64,000 nt of DNA, taken from assembly GCF_018130785.1 (NCBI RefSeq), contig NZ_JAFCJT010000002.1:434001-498000 (forward strand), written 5' to 3'. Position 1 is the first letter of the stretch, and each line of letters starts with the position of its first letter. This DNA is from Bradyrhizobium liaoningense. GTDB taxonomy: Bacteria > Pseudomonadota > Alphaproteobacteria > Rhizobiales > Xanthobacteraceae. Position numbers and translations under genes: made by a program. The notes below the pieces were generated by a model that saw only the letters and a list, made by a program, of their open reading frames with translations, searched no databases and was not told where the DNA came from. This document shows, piece by piece, positions 56,046-64,000 of the stretch.

Positions 56046-57071
56046 TTACGCCATCACGCGCTGCGGCAGCAGCTCCGCGATCTGCACCGCATTCAGCGCT
56101 GCACCCTTCAAGAGCTGGTCCGCCGCCACGAACATCGAGATCGAATGCCCACTGGGGTCGCTGAGATCCTTGCGGATGCGGCCGACCAGGACGTCGTCCT
56201 GGCCCGAGGCATCGATCGGCATCGGGAAGTAGTTCTTCACGCGGTCGTCGACGATCTTCACGCCGGGGGCCTGCGCCATGATGGCGCGGACCTGGTCCTC
56301 GCTGATCGGCTTCTCGCATTCGAAGGTGATGGCCTCGCAATGGGCGCGCAGCACCGGCACGCGGACGCAGGTGACGCCGATCGCGATCTTCTCGTCCTCG
56401 AAGATCTTGCGGGTCTCCTTGATGACCTTGGTCTCCTCGTCGTTGTAGCCGGTCTCGGGATCGACGGCGGTGTTGTGGTTGAACAGGTTGAAGGCGTAGG
56501 GGTGCGGCATCACCTTGGGCGTATAGACCTGCCCGTTGAGATTGGCCCGGGTGGACTCGACGAGCTCGTCCATCGCGGCAGCACCGGCGCCGGAGGCCGC
56601 CTGGTAGGTCGAGATGATCACGCGCTTGATGCGGTTCTTCTGGTGGATCGGCCAGAGCGGCACCAGCGCTGTGATCGCGGCGCAGTTCGGGTTGGCGATG
56701 ATGCCCTTGTGGTCGCGGATGCGGTTGGCGTTGATCTCGGGGATCACCAGCGGCACGTTCGGATCCATGCGGAAGGCGGAGGAGTTGTCGACCACGACCG
56801 CGCCGGCCTTGACCGCGATCGGCGCATACTTCTTCGAGATGCTGCCGCCGGCGGAGAACAGGGCGATGTCGACGCCCTCGAAGGCGCGCTCGGTCAGCTC
56901 CTCGATAACGACATCCTTGCCGCGGAACGATACCGTCTTGCCGGCCGAGCGGGCGCTCGCCAATGCCTTGAGCTTGCCGACGCGAAAGCCGCGCTTGTCC
57001 ATGGTGGCGATGAATTCGGCGCCCACCGCACCGGTGACGCCGACAATCGCGACGACGGGATCGTTACTCAC
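56046..57071 (-). CDS. asd: Aspartate-semialdehyde dehydrogenase
   Basis: Makes aspartate semialdehyde, branch point to threonine, methionine, lysine and diaminopimelate. The 341-residue protein has the NADP loop VAIVGVTGAVGAEF, the catalytic Cys in IIANPNCAAI, STYQAASGAG, and the catalytic His in VPVLRAHCEAIT. The GTG at 57071 (VSNDPVVAI) is chosen because GGAGG lies five bases upstream; an ATG four codons earlier would overlap that site. An intrinsic terminator and a Thr-rich leader frame precede it, indicating attenuation. Confidence 0.95.
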   Translation of the reverse strand: MSNDPVVAIVGVTGAVGAEFIATMDKRGFRVGKLKALASARSAGKTVSFRGKDVVIEELTERAFEGVDIALFSAGGSISKKYAPIAVKAGAVVVDNSSAFRMDPNVPLVIPEINANRIRDHKGIIANPNCAAITALVPLWPIHQKNRIKRVIISTYQAASGAGAAAMDELVESTRANLNGQVYTPKVMPHPYAFNLFNHNTAVDPETGYNDEETKVIKETRKIFEDEKIAIGVTCVRVPVLRAHCEAITFECEKPISEDQVRAIMAQAPGVKIVDDRVKNYFPMPIDASGQDDVLVGRIRKDLSDPSGHSISMFVAADQLLKGAALNAVQIAELLPQRVMA

Positions 57072-57096
57072 TTTGTCCTCCATTGAGTTTTAGACA

Positions 57097-57130
57097 ACAA
57101 AAAAGCCCCGGACCATCATGGGCGGGGCTT
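57097..57130 (-). terminator. Attenuator terminator upstream of asd
   Basis: On the minus strand AAGCCCCG pairs with CGGGGCTT around 12 bases and is followed by TTTTTTG, a strong intrinsic terminator. It ends about 25 bases before the asd start and about 30 bases after the leader-peptide stop, so it would stop transcription before asd unless an alternative fold forms. Confidence 0.85.
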
Positions 57131-57160
57131 CGGTAGAGTGGATTGCGTTCTAGTCGACGA

Positions 57161-57232
57161 CTACAAGCGCACGCCTCCCCGGGCCCCTGAGGCCGTGGTG
57201 GTTTTGGTCGTGCGTTTGGTGGTCGTGAACAT
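57161..57232 (-). CDS. Threonine-rich leader peptide of asd (attenuator)
   Basis: A 23-codon frame beginning MFTTTKRTTKTTT and ending in a Gly/Arg/Val-rich tail with a TAG stop. Eight of the 23 residues are Thr (ACC or ACG) and two are Lys, both end products of the pathway that asd serves. The 3' part can form a GCCTC/GAGGC hairpin (57173-57193), and CGGGG within it can pair with CCCCG of the terminator, giving competing folds. No ribosome-binding site is seen, but the promoter is so close that the RNA would start at or 1-3 bases before the ATG, as for leaderless rhizobial trpL. Confidence 0.75.
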   Translation of the reverse strand: MFTTTKRTTKTTTASGARGGVRL

Positions 57233-57240
57233 GGTGGCGA

Positions 57241-57269
57241 CTTATGCGGGAGAGTCCTGCGCCCGTCAA
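57241..57269 (-). promoter_or_regulatory. Sigma-70-type promoter of the asd leader
   Basis: On the minus strand TTGACG and CATAAG are spaced by 17 bases. The -10 element ends eight bases before the leader ATG, so the start site falls near or on it. Confidence 0.65.
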
Positions 57270-57309
57270 TGGCTTTTAGGCGAGATTGTGACCGCCGGCC
57301 AAGCCTCCA

Positions 57310-57915
57310 TTATTTCGCCCGGGCGCCCGGCGGCTTGAGGATGACCTCCTTGAGGTTGCCGCCGCTGATGACGACGATCGCGAAATTCAGCCGGCCGCGT
57401 TCGCGCACCAGTCCGCCGCTGATCGCCTTGCCCGAGGCCGCACGTTCGGCGACATGCACGGCATCCGCAAGGCGGTGCCTGATTGCACCGAGCGCTGCGA
57501 GGTTGCTGCGGTCGTCGAGATCGAGCTCGGCGAGGGGAAGGGCGGCTTCCCCGCCGATGAGCTCGCCGGTCGCGGCGTTGATGGTGTGGCGCCAGATGCG
57601 GTCGTTGTGCAGGGTCTTCACCCGGTAGACCGGCACGCCAGAGGCTCCGTCGAAACTCACATCCGCGGTCGTGGCGCCGGCATGACGGGCTTCGGCAATC
57701 GCCATGGCCTGGCTGATCGAGATCGGCGAGCTGCGAAAGCGCTCGATCTCGCGGCTGACGGCTTGGCGTTCGGTCTCGGCGTTACCATCTGTCTCGCCAT
57801 GAAGGGCGGTGGGCGTGCCACCGGCCGCGACGACCGCCTGCGCCGGCGCTCCGATCAGCAACGCCGACAGGGCGACCGCAAAAAACGTCCAGGGGTGTTG
57901 TCGTGCTGCCTTCAT
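57310..57915 (-). CDS. PepSY-domain exported protein
   Basis: A 201-residue exported protein: signal peptide (FFAVALSALLIGAPAQAVVA) followed by SISQAMAIAEARHAGATTAD and VPVYRVKTLHNDRIWRHTIN with ATGELIG, the PepSY pattern. A helical tail with ALGAIRHRLADAVHVAERAA and a basic end follows. PepSY domains bind or inhibit peptides and proteases in the envelope. A palindromic operator lies 172 bases upstream of the start, of the same type as that near the patatin gene. Confidence 0.8.
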   Translation of the reverse strand: MKAARQHPWTFFAVALSALLIGAPAQAVVAAGGTPTALHGETDGNAETERQAVSREIERFRSSPISISQAMAIAEARHAGATTADVSFDGASGVPVYRVKTLHNDRIWRHTINAATGELIGGEAALPLAELDLDDRSNLAALGAIRHRLADAVHVAERAASGKAISGGLVRERGRLNFAIVVISGGNLKEVILKPPGARAK

Positions 57916-58086
57916 GCTCGAACCCTTGGCCGGCGAGTATGCCGGATGATCGTAAAGAATTCGCGGCCGACCTTGGGCCTCGGTCGGCCGCGGAGCGCCG
58001 TGGCGGGCTGTACCCGCCGCGGCGATCGAAGCGATACGGACCTCTTTTGGGGCTGGTGAAAAAAGCGGTCCGCATCGCCTTATAAC

Positions 58087-58107
58087 TAAACCATACCGTA
58101 TCGTTTT
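58087..58107. promoter_or_regulatory. Palindromic operator (copy 1), upstream of PepSY gene
   Basis: Half-sites TAAACCATAC and GTATCGTTTT flank one C; eight of ten positions are symmetric. The right half is identical to that at 60308-60328. Fits a TetR-family dimer; the nearby TetR gene is the obvious candidate. Confidence 0.55.
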
Positions 58108-58167
58108 ATTTTGGTCAATGAGAGGGGCGTGCTCCCCTGGGGGATAGATCGCGATCTCACGGAATTG

Positions 58168-58950
58168 TCAGCGGGATGAGCGTCGCCGCGGCGTGCCCTT
58201 GGGGGCGTCCTGGACGCGATCGGCAGGCCCCAGTGCACCGGCCAGGAACAGCTTGATTGCCGCGCGCATGCGTTTCTCGGCGGCCTTCAGCTCGAGCGCC
58301 GTTCCGAACGTCGCCAAACGGTGGGTGTGACCGACGACGACGTCGAGGAACACCTCTGCCGCGATCGTGGTGTCGTCGACATCGAGCGCGTCCTGCGCCA
58401 CCAGATGGTCGAAGAAGCGGGCCGTGGTGGCGACGGCCTTCAGCCAGCCTTCCTCCTTGCCGAGCTTGGCGATGTCGGGGAAGTTGATGGCCTGCGACGT
58501 CATCATGCGGCTGAATGCGACGGCATCGGGCCCGCAGGTGAAGGTCAGCATCTCGCGCCCGATCTCGACCAGCCGCTGCTCGACCGAAATGTCCGAGGCG
58601 CTGGAGAGCTGGGTCTCGGCGGCTGCCGATAGCGGCGCAAGCCAGCGCGCGATTTCGCGCCTCAGCACGGCGGCAAACAGGCCGCGCTTGTCCCCGTAAC
58701 GGGAATAGACGGTGGGTTTGCTGACCCGCGCCGCTTCTGCGACCGCGTCGAGCGAGGTCGCGTCGAAGCCGCGATCCAGGAACAGGCGGGTGGCAACCTC
58801 GATCAGCCGCTGATCGCGCTCGATCGCGGCGGTTTTCGTCGGCCGGCCGCCGCGCGATTTTGGCACCTCGCGCCGCGCCGCTGCCGGTCTTGTCCTGGTC
58901 GCAGTCAATCCCATGCCCAACGATTCCTGCGCGTTTCTGACGGTTGTCAT
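58168..58950 (-). CDS. TetR/AcrR-family transcriptional regulator
   Basis: A 260-residue repressor-type protein. After a basic N-terminus of about 40 residues the helix-turn-helix reads LIEVATRLFLDRGFDATSLD then AVAEAARVSKPTVYSRYGDK and RGLFAAVL, typical of TetR. The helical C-terminal domain (about 105-240) would bind an unknown ligand. It starts about 100 bases after the patatin-like gene in the same direction, so the two are probably one unit. Matching palindromes at 58087 and 60308 are likely operators. Confidence 0.92.
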   Translation of the reverse strand: MTTVRNAQESLGMGLTATRTRPAAARREVPKSRGGRPTKTAAIERDQRLIEVATRLFLDRGFDATSLDAVAEAARVSKPTVYSRYGDKRGLFAAVLRREIARWLAPLSAAAETQLSSASDISVEQRLVEIGREMLTFTCGPDAVAFSRMMTSQAINFPDIAKLGKEEGWLKAVATTARFFDHLVAQDALDVDDTTIAAEVFLDVVVGHTHRLATFGTALELKAAEKRMRAAIKLFLAGALGPADRVQDAPKGTPRRRSSR

Positions 58951-59049
58951 TGCTCTATAACGCGCAGCAACCGGGGCGTCATCGCGAATCTGGCCGAATT
59001 GGCCGTATCGTCAACGGTCCCGGTACGACCTCGTTCCGTCACGAGGGTC

Positions 59050-60258
59050 TCAAGGAAGCGCGGACGTCCAGGCCTGGCCGGCCGCCGCCTTCTCGTACCC
59101 GTACTGATACAGCGCCCGCATATAGGCGGTGTCGAACTCTTCCGAAGGCGGCGCGGGATAATCGCGCGCGATGTAGGAGAGATGGAAGCCGAGGCGGTTG
59201 CGCTTGGCGAAATCATAGGTCGAGAAGATGATCGAGCGCGTCTGCGACTGGGTGATCGCCGACAGGCTGCGCGAGGCAACGTCGATTGTGCTGTTGGAGA
59301 CGAGCTTGAAATTGCGTTCGATCTTCTTGTTGACGAGGATGTAGATGTCCATCTTCGCGGTGCCCGGCAGGCGGCTACCCTGGAAGAGCAGGGCTTCCGG
59401 CAGCGTCAGCACCGGCGCCGTCACGCCGCCGTCGACATGCATCTCCTGAAACCTGCGGCCCTGGCCCTCGGCATCGATCATGATCGGAGGAAATACCAGG
59501 GGAATGCTGGCGGAGGCCGCCATCACGTCGCGAAACAGCTTCAGCGCCTCCGGTGTCCCGACCGCGGCGATCTTGCCCATGTCCCAGATCGCGGTGCGCT
59601 GGGTGTCGAGATCGGTCGTCACCACCAGGAGCTTTCGGCCCTTGGCGTTCTCTCGCGCGACCTGGGTCATGATCTCCGGCCCGACATAGCGGGCGACGAG
59701 TTCGCGCAGCCGCGTGTTGCCGAACAGGCCGGATCCGAACAGCACGCGCATGATGCTGGGATCGTTCAAGAGGCTCTCGGCGATGCCGCTGGTGTAGACC
59801 TCCTTCAGCGTGTCGTCATACTGCGAGCCGAGGAACGCAAAGGGCGCGATCAGGCCGCCGGTGCTCACGCCCGAGACGACCAAGAAGGTGGGGCGGGTTC
59901 TGGCAGCGGTCCAACCGCTCAGCACGCCGACGCCATAGGCACCGTCAGCGCCGCCGCCGGATAGCGCCAGATAGGATTTCGTCGCGGTACTGGTGTCTTT
60001 GTCGAAGCTGAATTTCGTGACGGGCTCGTCGGCGTAGCGCCGGAGGCCGTCAATATCGAGCACGCGCGATGTGCTGGCTTCAGCGGCCGTATAGGGCGTG
60101 CGGGGCAGGGAGGTGCAGGCGCCGAGCGCCAGAGTGCACGTCAGGACCAGGACTCCAGTCAGGTGGGCGCCTGTCTGCCTGATCCAGCCTCGTGAGGGGC
60201 CGGAAACGTCAGTCGAATACGCAGGAAGGGGCATTGTCGGTGGCTGGCGATCACGCAT
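59050..60258 (-). CDS. Patatin-like phospholipase lipoprotein
   Basis: A 402-residue patatin-fold acyl hydrolase: oxyanion loop SGGGADGAYGVGVLSGW, nucleophile Ser in VVSGVSTGGLI (about residue 132) and the catalytic Asp in MHVDGGVTAP. The N-terminus has a lipobox (TLALGACTSL), so it is predicted to be a membrane-anchored lipoprotein outside the cytosol. The start may be at 60258 or the ATG at 60234; neither has a good ribosome-binding site. It precedes the TetR gene and has a palindromic operator about 50 bases upstream. Confidence 0.88.
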   Translation of the reverse strand: MRDRQPPTMPLPAYSTDVSGPSRGWIRQTGAHLTGVLVLTCTLALGACTSLPRTPYTAAEASTSRVLDIDGLRRYADEPVTKFSFDKDTSTATKSYLALSGGGADGAYGVGVLSGWTAARTRPTFLVVSGVSTGGLIAPFAFLGSQYDDTLKEVYTSGIAESLLNDPSIMRVLFGSGLFGNTRLRELVARYVGPEIMTQVARENAKGRKLLVVTTDLDTQRTAIWDMGKIAAVGTPEALKLFRDVMAASASIPLVFPPIMIDAEGQGRRFQEMHVDGGVTAPVLTLPEALLFQGSRLPGTAKMDIYILVNKKIERNFKLVSNSTIDVASRSLSAITQSQTRSIIFSTYDFAKRNRLGFHLSYIARDYPAPPSEEFDTAYMRALYQYGYEKAAAGQAWTSALP

Positions 60259-60307
60259 CTACGGCCGCCGGCGAATTCGCCGCGGCATCTCGTCCAGCCC
60301 CGAAAGT

Positions 60308-60328
60308 AAAACTACACTGTATCGTTTT
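60308..60328. promoter_or_regulatory. Palindromic operator (copy 2), upstream of patatin-tetR
   Basis: Half-sites AAAACTACAC and GTATCGTTTT flank one T; eight of ten positions are symmetric. It lies 50 bases upstream of the patatin start and 123 upstream of tgt on the other strand. It is the partner of the palindrome at 58087-58107. Confidence 0.6.
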
Positions 60329-60451
60329 GTTTAACAAGAGTGGCGGGCATCGGCAACCGTGCCCAATTATGTCCCAGTCTGAGGCAAAAGCCGTCCACGG
60401 CATGGTCCGGGCGGGTTGATCGGCCACGTCCGACACGCAATAAGCACCGCC

Positions 60452-61597
60452 ATGAATCCCGACAACGATCTTCCCAATCACTTTGAATTGCTCGCCACCG
60501 ATGGAGCCGCGCGCACCGGGCGCCTGACCACACCCCATGGCGTGGTGCGGACGCCGGCCTTCATGCCGGTCGGAACCGCCGGGGCCATGAAGGGCATGCA
60601 CTGGCGCGAGGTGCGCGAGGCCGGCGCCGACATCGTGCTCGGTAATACCTATCATCTGATGCTGCGTCCGGGCTCCGAGCGGATCGCCGCGCTTGGCGGC
60701 CTCCAGAAATTCACTGGCTGGAATGGCCCGATGCTGACGGATTCCGGCGGCTTCCAGGTGATGTCGCTGTCGGATCTGCGCAAGGTCACAGAGCACGCCG
60801 TCACGTTCCGCTCGCATATCGACGGTGCCAAGGTCGAGCTGTCGCCGGAGCGTTCGATCGAGGTGCAGCGCTTCCTCGGCTCCGACATCGCCATGCAGAT
60901 GGACGAGTGCGTGCGGCTGCCGGCCGAGCGCGACGACATCGAACGGGCGATGCGGCTGTCGCTGCGCTGGGCCGAGCGAAGCAAGCGCGCATTCGAGAGT
61001 GCGCCCGACGGTTACATGCTGTTCGGCATCGTGCAGGGCGGCGACGTGCCGCAGCTTCGTCACGCCAGTGCCGAAGGCCTCGTCGAGATCGGCTTCCACG
61101 GCTATGCGATCGGTGGCCTTGCCGTCGGCGAGCCGCAGGCGGTGATGCTCGCGATGATCGACGAGACCGCACCGGCGCTGCCGAGAGAGCGGCCGCGCTA
61201 CCTGATGGGCGTCGGTACGCCCGATGACATCCTCGAAGCGGTCAAGCGCGGCATCGACATGTTCGATTGCGTGATGCCGACGCGCAATGGCCGGCATGGC
61301 GTTGCCTTCACGCGCTTCGGCCAGGTCAATTTGCGCAACGCGCGCCACGCCGACGACCCGCGTCCGCTCGATGAAGAGAGTTCCTGGCCGTCGGCGCGCA
61401 ACTACGCGCGCGCCTACCTGCATCATCTCGTCAAGGCGGGCGAGACGCTGGGGGCGATGCTGCTGTCAGAGATCAATATCGCTTACTACCAGTTCCTGAT
61501 GCAGGGCATCAGGGACGCGATCGCACACGGAAGGTTCGAGGAGTTCTACCGGCGTACGCGCGAGGACTGGGCGAGGGGCGACATCGTCCCGCGCTAG
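60452..61597 (+). CDS. tgt: tRNA-guanine transglycosylase without zinc cysteines
   Basis: Swaps guanine-34 for preQ1 in certain tRNAs. The 381-residue protein has the substrate-binding [12 protein letters not shown], the Asp nucleophile in [17 protein letters not shown], and [11 protein letters not shown]. The structural zinc site of bacterial enzymes, C-x-C-x2-C before RNYSRAYLHHL, reads [18 protein letters not shown] (residues 309 on): all three cysteines are absent while the histidines remain. The start at 60452 (MNPDNDLP) fits the family. It acts before QueA, also in this window. Confidence 0.95.
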   Translation: MNPDNDLPNHFELLATDGAARTGRLTTPHGVVRTPAFMPVGTAGAMKGMHWREVREAGADIVLGNTYHLMLRPGSERIAALGGLQKFTGWNGPMLTDSGGFQVMSLSDLRKVTEHAVTFRSHIDGAKVELSPERSIEVQRFLGSDIAMQMDECVRLPAERDDIERAMRLSLRWAERSKRAFESAPDGYMLFGIVQGGDVPQLRHASAEGLVEIGFHGYAIGGLAVGEPQAVMLAMIDETAPALPRERPRYLMGVGTPDDILEAVKRGIDMFDCVMPTRNGRHGVAFTRFGQVNLRNARHADDPRPLDEESSWPSARNYARAYLHHLVKAGETLGAMLLSEINIAYYQFLMQGIRDAIAHGRFEEFYRRTREDWARGDIVPR

Positions 61598-61598
61598 A

Positions 61599-61817
61599 TC
61601 AGTTGCACATCAACCGCTGCTTGACGGCGTGCTTGGTCACGAAGCCGTAGCCGCAAGTGTCGCAGGTCCAGAGATAGCTGATCACGTGGTCCGAGACGTA
61701 GGCGGATGCTTCGGCGGCGACCATGGAGTCGGCGCAGACGGGACAGGTGGGCAACTCGCTACAACGCGGATCGCGATGATATGCGACGGTCGACAACACT
61801 TCAGCGACTGCTGACAT
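61599..61817 (-). CDS. Small zinc-ribbon-like protein
   Basis: A 72-residue protein with two cysteine pairs: LPTCPVCADSM and LWTCDTCGYGF, the spacing of a zinc ribbon, and a basic end (VKQRLMCN). It ends two bases from the tgt stop on the opposite strand. No function is recognised; a DNA- or RNA-binding role is possible. Confidence 0.7.
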   Translation of the reverse strand: MSAVAEVLSTVAYHRDPRCSELPTCPVCADSMVAAEASAYVSDHVISYLWTCDTCGYGFVTKHAVKQRLMCN

Positions 61818-62040
61818 CGTGGTGACCTCTCTGCTTTGAGACCTAAGTCTAACATAAGCAGAATCAGTTGACGAGGTCGCAACACAAATGCGTAGGTTTT
61901 CTAATAATTACAGCTCACGCGATTTTGCGATGCAGCGTATTTAACATGTACCGCATTGTCGCTTGCGTGTCGTCTCAAGGTGTCCGTAAGTGCGCAAGAG
62001 ACGCTACAGAAGCGCAAATTGTCGCCACAGGGAGTTCATC

Positions 62041-63018
62041 ATGGACGCATCGTCCAGCACGGGTGCAGTGCACCAGCCCGGCCGCGGCCGGATCTACTCT
62101 TCGATCGTCGAGGCTTTTGGCGACACGCCGATCGTGCGCTTGCGGCGGCTGCCGGGCATGCACAGCGTGAACGCGACGATTTTGGCAAAACTTGAATATT
62201 TCAATCCCGCCGCGAGCGTGAAGGATCGCATCGGCGCGGCCATGATCATCGCGATGGAGAAGGCCGGCATCGTCAAGCCTGACACCGTGCTGATCGAGCC
62301 GACCTCCGGCAACACCGGCATCGCGCTCGCCTTCGTCGCGGCCTCGCGCGGCTACCGGCTCAAGCTGGTGATGCCGGAATCGATGTCGATCGAGCGGCGC
62401 AAGATGCTGGCCTTTCTCGGCGCAGAGCTGGTGCTGACGCCGGCGGCACAGGGCATGAAGGGCGCGATCGCGACCGCCGAGGAGCTCCTGAAGACGACGC
62501 CGAACTCGGTCATGCCGCAGCAGTTCAAGAACCTCGCCAATCCCGAGGTGCACCGTCGCACCACCGCGGAGGAGATCTGGAATGACACCGCCGGCAACAT
62601 CGATTACTTCGTCGCCGGCGTCGGCACCGGCGGCACCATCACCGGCGTCGGCCAGGTGCTGAAGCCGCGTAAAGCTTCGCTACGTGTTGTTGCGGTCGAG
62701 CCGGAGGAGAGCCCGGTGTTATCGGGCGGCCAGCACACGCCGCACAAGATCCAGGGCATCGGCGCGGGCTTCGTGCCTGACATCCTCGATCGCTCCGTGA
62801 TCGACGAGATCGTGAAGATCAACTCGACGACCGCGATCGAGACGTCACGGGCGCTGGCGCGGCACGAGGGCATTCCCGGCGGCATCTCCTCGGGCGCGGC
62901 GATCGCGGCGGCGCTCCAGATCGGCAAGCGGCCGGAAGCTGCGGGAAAAACCGTTCTGGCAGTGGTGCCGTCCTTCTCCGAGCGGTATCTTTCGACGGCT
63001 CTGTTTGAGGGAATCTAG
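62041..63018 (+). CDS. cysK: Cysteine synthase A (O-acetylserine sulfhydrylase)
   Basis: Makes cysteine from O-acetylserine and sulfide with PLP. The 325-residue protein has the PLP lysine in [11 protein letters not shown] (Lys61), the substrate loop [12 protein letters not shown], and the phosphate-binding [12 protein letters not shown]. The ATG follows AGGGAG. The 223 bases before it show no clear leader peptide or riboswitch. A BrnA-like gene follows three bases later, so they are co-transcribed. Confidence 0.94.
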   Translation: MDASSSTGAVHQPGRGRIYSSIVEAFGDTPIVRLRRLPGMHSVNATILAKLEYFNPAASVKDRIGAAMIIAMEKAGIVKPDTVLIEPTSGNTGIALAFVAASRGYRLKLVMPESMSIERRKMLAFLGAELVLTPAAQGMKGAIATAEELLKTTPNSVMPQQFKNLANPEVHRRTTAEEIWNDTAGNIDYFVAGVGTGGTITGVGQVLKPRKASLRVVAVEPEESPVLSGGQHTPHKIQGIGAGFVPDILDRSVIDEIVKINSTTAIETSRALARHEGIPGGISSGAAIAAALQIGKRPEAAGKTVLAVVPSFSERYLSTALFEGI

Positions 63019-63021
63019 GAC

Positions 63022-63264
63022 ATGGCGGATCAACCACCGAGGCGGCCGCGCACGCTTGGCGATGCGAGGACGGAGGCAGAGGCGGCGTTCAAGAAGGTGA
63101 CCGCCAAGGTCGCCGCGCCGCCGCCGAAGCCGAACGTGGCGCCGGGGATCAAGGAGCAGGTCACGCTGCGCATCGATCAGGACGTGCTGGAGTTCTTCCA
63201 GGAGGGCGGCCCCGGCTGGCAGGACCGCATCAACGAAGCGCTGCGCAAGGCGGCGGGGAAGTAG
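63022..63264 (+). CDS. BrnA-like antitoxin-family protein, without BrnT
   Basis: An 80-residue protein whose C-terminal half (VTLRIDQDVLEFFQEGGPGW then QDRINEALRKAAGK) matches the BrnA antitoxin ribbon-helix-helix family. The N-terminal half is Pro/Ala/Lys-rich. No BrnT-type toxin gene is found next to it; the upstream neighbour is cysK, three bases away. It may be a lone regulator derived from a toxin-antitoxin system. Confidence 0.8.
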   Translation: MADQPPRRPRTLGDARTEAEAAFKKVTAKVAAPPPKPNVAPGIKEQVTLRIDQDVLEFFQEGGPGWQDRINEALRKAAGK

Positions 63265-63310
63265 GCGCCAGCTGCCAGATCGGGGGCCGAAAGCCGGCGC
63301 GCCCGCGAAT

Positions 63311-64000
63311 TCAGAGGACCTGCGACAGAAACCGCTGCGTTCGCTCGTCCTTGGCCGCCGTAAACAATGTTTCCGGCGGCCCGTGCTCGACGATCACACC
63401 GCGATCGGTGAAGTAGACGTGGTCGGCGACTTCACGGGCGAAGTTCATTTCATGGGTGACGAGGAGGCATGTCATCCCATCCTCGGCAAGCTCCCGGATG
63501 GTGACCAGGACCTCCTTGACCGTTTCCGGATCGAGGGCGGCGGTCACTTCGTCGAACAGCATGATGTCCGGCCGCATCGCCAGCGAGCGGGCGATGGCCA
63601 CGCGCTGCTGCTGTCCGCCGGAGAGTTCGCCGGGATAGGTGTCCTCCTTCCCCGCGAGCCGCACCTTGGCGAGCAGCGCCCGGGCACGCGCTTCGACCTC
63701 GGCGCGTTTCTGACCGAGAACGTGGATCGGCGCCATCATCACGTTCTGGAGCGCGGTCTTGTGCGGGAAAAGGTTGTATTGCTGAAACACCATCCCGACC
63801 TTGCGGCGAAGCGCCAGCTTGTCGAGCCTGGGATCGGAAACCTCGATGCCTTCGATCTGAATGCTGCCGGACGAGATCGGCTGGAGCGCATTGATGCAGC
63901 GGATCAGCGTGGATTTCCCTGATCCGGACGGGCCGATGATACAGATCACCTCGCCCTTCCTGACCGACAGGCTGATGCCCTTCAGAACCTCGAGAGCTCC
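63311..64000 (-). CDS. Polar amino-acid ABC transporter ATPase (5' end outside window)
   Basis: ATP-binding subunit of an amino-acid importer. The frame is open to the window edge, so the N-terminus is missing. Seen are EVLKGISLSVRKGEVICIIG, Walker A GPSGSGKSTLIRC, the Q-loop FQQYNLFPHKT, signature LSGGQQQRVAIARSLAM, Walker B IMLFDEVTAALDPE and the H-loop LLVTHEMNFAREV, the GlnQ/HisP type. The permease and binding protein would lie outside the window on the right. Confidence 0.93.
   Translation of the reverse strand, partial: GALEVLKGISLSVRKGEVICIIGPSGSGKSTLIRCINALQPISSGSIQIEGIEVSDPRLDKLALRRKVGMVFQQYNLFPHKTALQNVMMAPIHVLGQKRAEVEARARALLAKVRLAGKEDTYPGELSGGQQQRVAIARSLAMRPDIMLFDEVTAALDPETVKEVLVTIRELAEDGMTCLLVTHEMNFAREVADHVYFTDRGVIVEHGPPETLFTAAKDERTQRFLSQVL

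Noticed and set aside
61868-62040. Cysteine-containing leader peptide or riboswitch before cysK
   Set aside because: Frames here have few Cys codons, no following terminator hairpin and no recognised riboswitch pattern.

Overview
The window looks like chromosomal DNA of a Bradyrhizobium-type alphaproteobacterium (order Hyphomicrobiales). The reasons are high GC content, dense short operons, several Omp25/RopB-like small porins with the typical signal peptide followed by AADL, DUF1127, DUF3597 and BrnA-type small genes, FNR/FixK-type TTGAT-N4-ATCAA boxes, GAAC-N7-GAAC alphaproteobacterial SOS boxes, and genus-like palindromic intergenic repeats. No rRNA, tRNA, CRISPR array, intact insertion sequence or prophage was recognised. 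Genus assignment is inference from protein resemblance; no search was run.

Layout. 0-6.6 kb is an accessory block: the end of a HAD phosphatase, a ParB-like (ParBc_2) protein, an aquaporin, a MarC-family membrane protein and two outer-membrane proteins. FixK/FNR boxes lie upstream of the ParB-like gene and of one outer-membrane gene. 6.9-13.7 kb holds a DUF815-type ATPase divergent from yajC-secD-secF, followed by two small genes homologous to the mitochondrial complex I assembly factors NDUFAF3 and NDUFAF6, then ilvA. 13.7-19.7 kb is a LysR-associated catabolic cluster (class V aminotransferase, CoA transferase, HMG-CoA lyase-like enzyme, MFS carrier). 19.8-30.5 kb is mixed housekeeping and small genes: trmFO with a kinase/AMP-binding-C fusion, a lytic transglycosylase, DUF2189, DUF3597, two small GNAT paralogues around an SPW gene, and secreted proteins. 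30.6-40 kb has an acyl-CoA synthetase with a PPC-domain protein, a DUF1217 (flagellum-associated family) protein, a frameshifted AAA ATPase pseudogene, an SRPBCC/beta-propeller pair, a nucleoside hydrolase, a HAD hydrolase and DinB. 40-50 kb has uvrA and ssb, each with a GAAC-N7-GAAC box, separated by an array of Omp25-like genes of which one is internally deleted, then gyrA. 50-64 kb holds kup, coaD, two cyclophilins, queA, asd, a PepSY gene, a TetR/patatin pair, tgt, cysK, a lone BrnA-like gene and the start of an amino-acid ABC transporter ATPase.

The most notable signal is upstream of asd: a 23-codon reading frame rich in threonine (8 Thr) and lysine codons, a good -35/-10 promoter so close to the ATG that the transcript would be nearly leaderless, and an intrinsic terminator just before the asd ribosome-binding site. 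This is the architecture of a threonine-responsive transcription attenuator for aspartate-family amino-acid synthesis. Other points for follow-up: a Tgt without its three zinc cysteines, a protein-kinase-like domain fused to the C-terminal domain of acyl-CoA synthetases, an 11-bp G tract at the kup start, a pair of matching palindromic operators around the TetR/patatin locus, a CtrA-type TTAA-N7-TTAA site, and four palindromic repeat elements in gene junctions.
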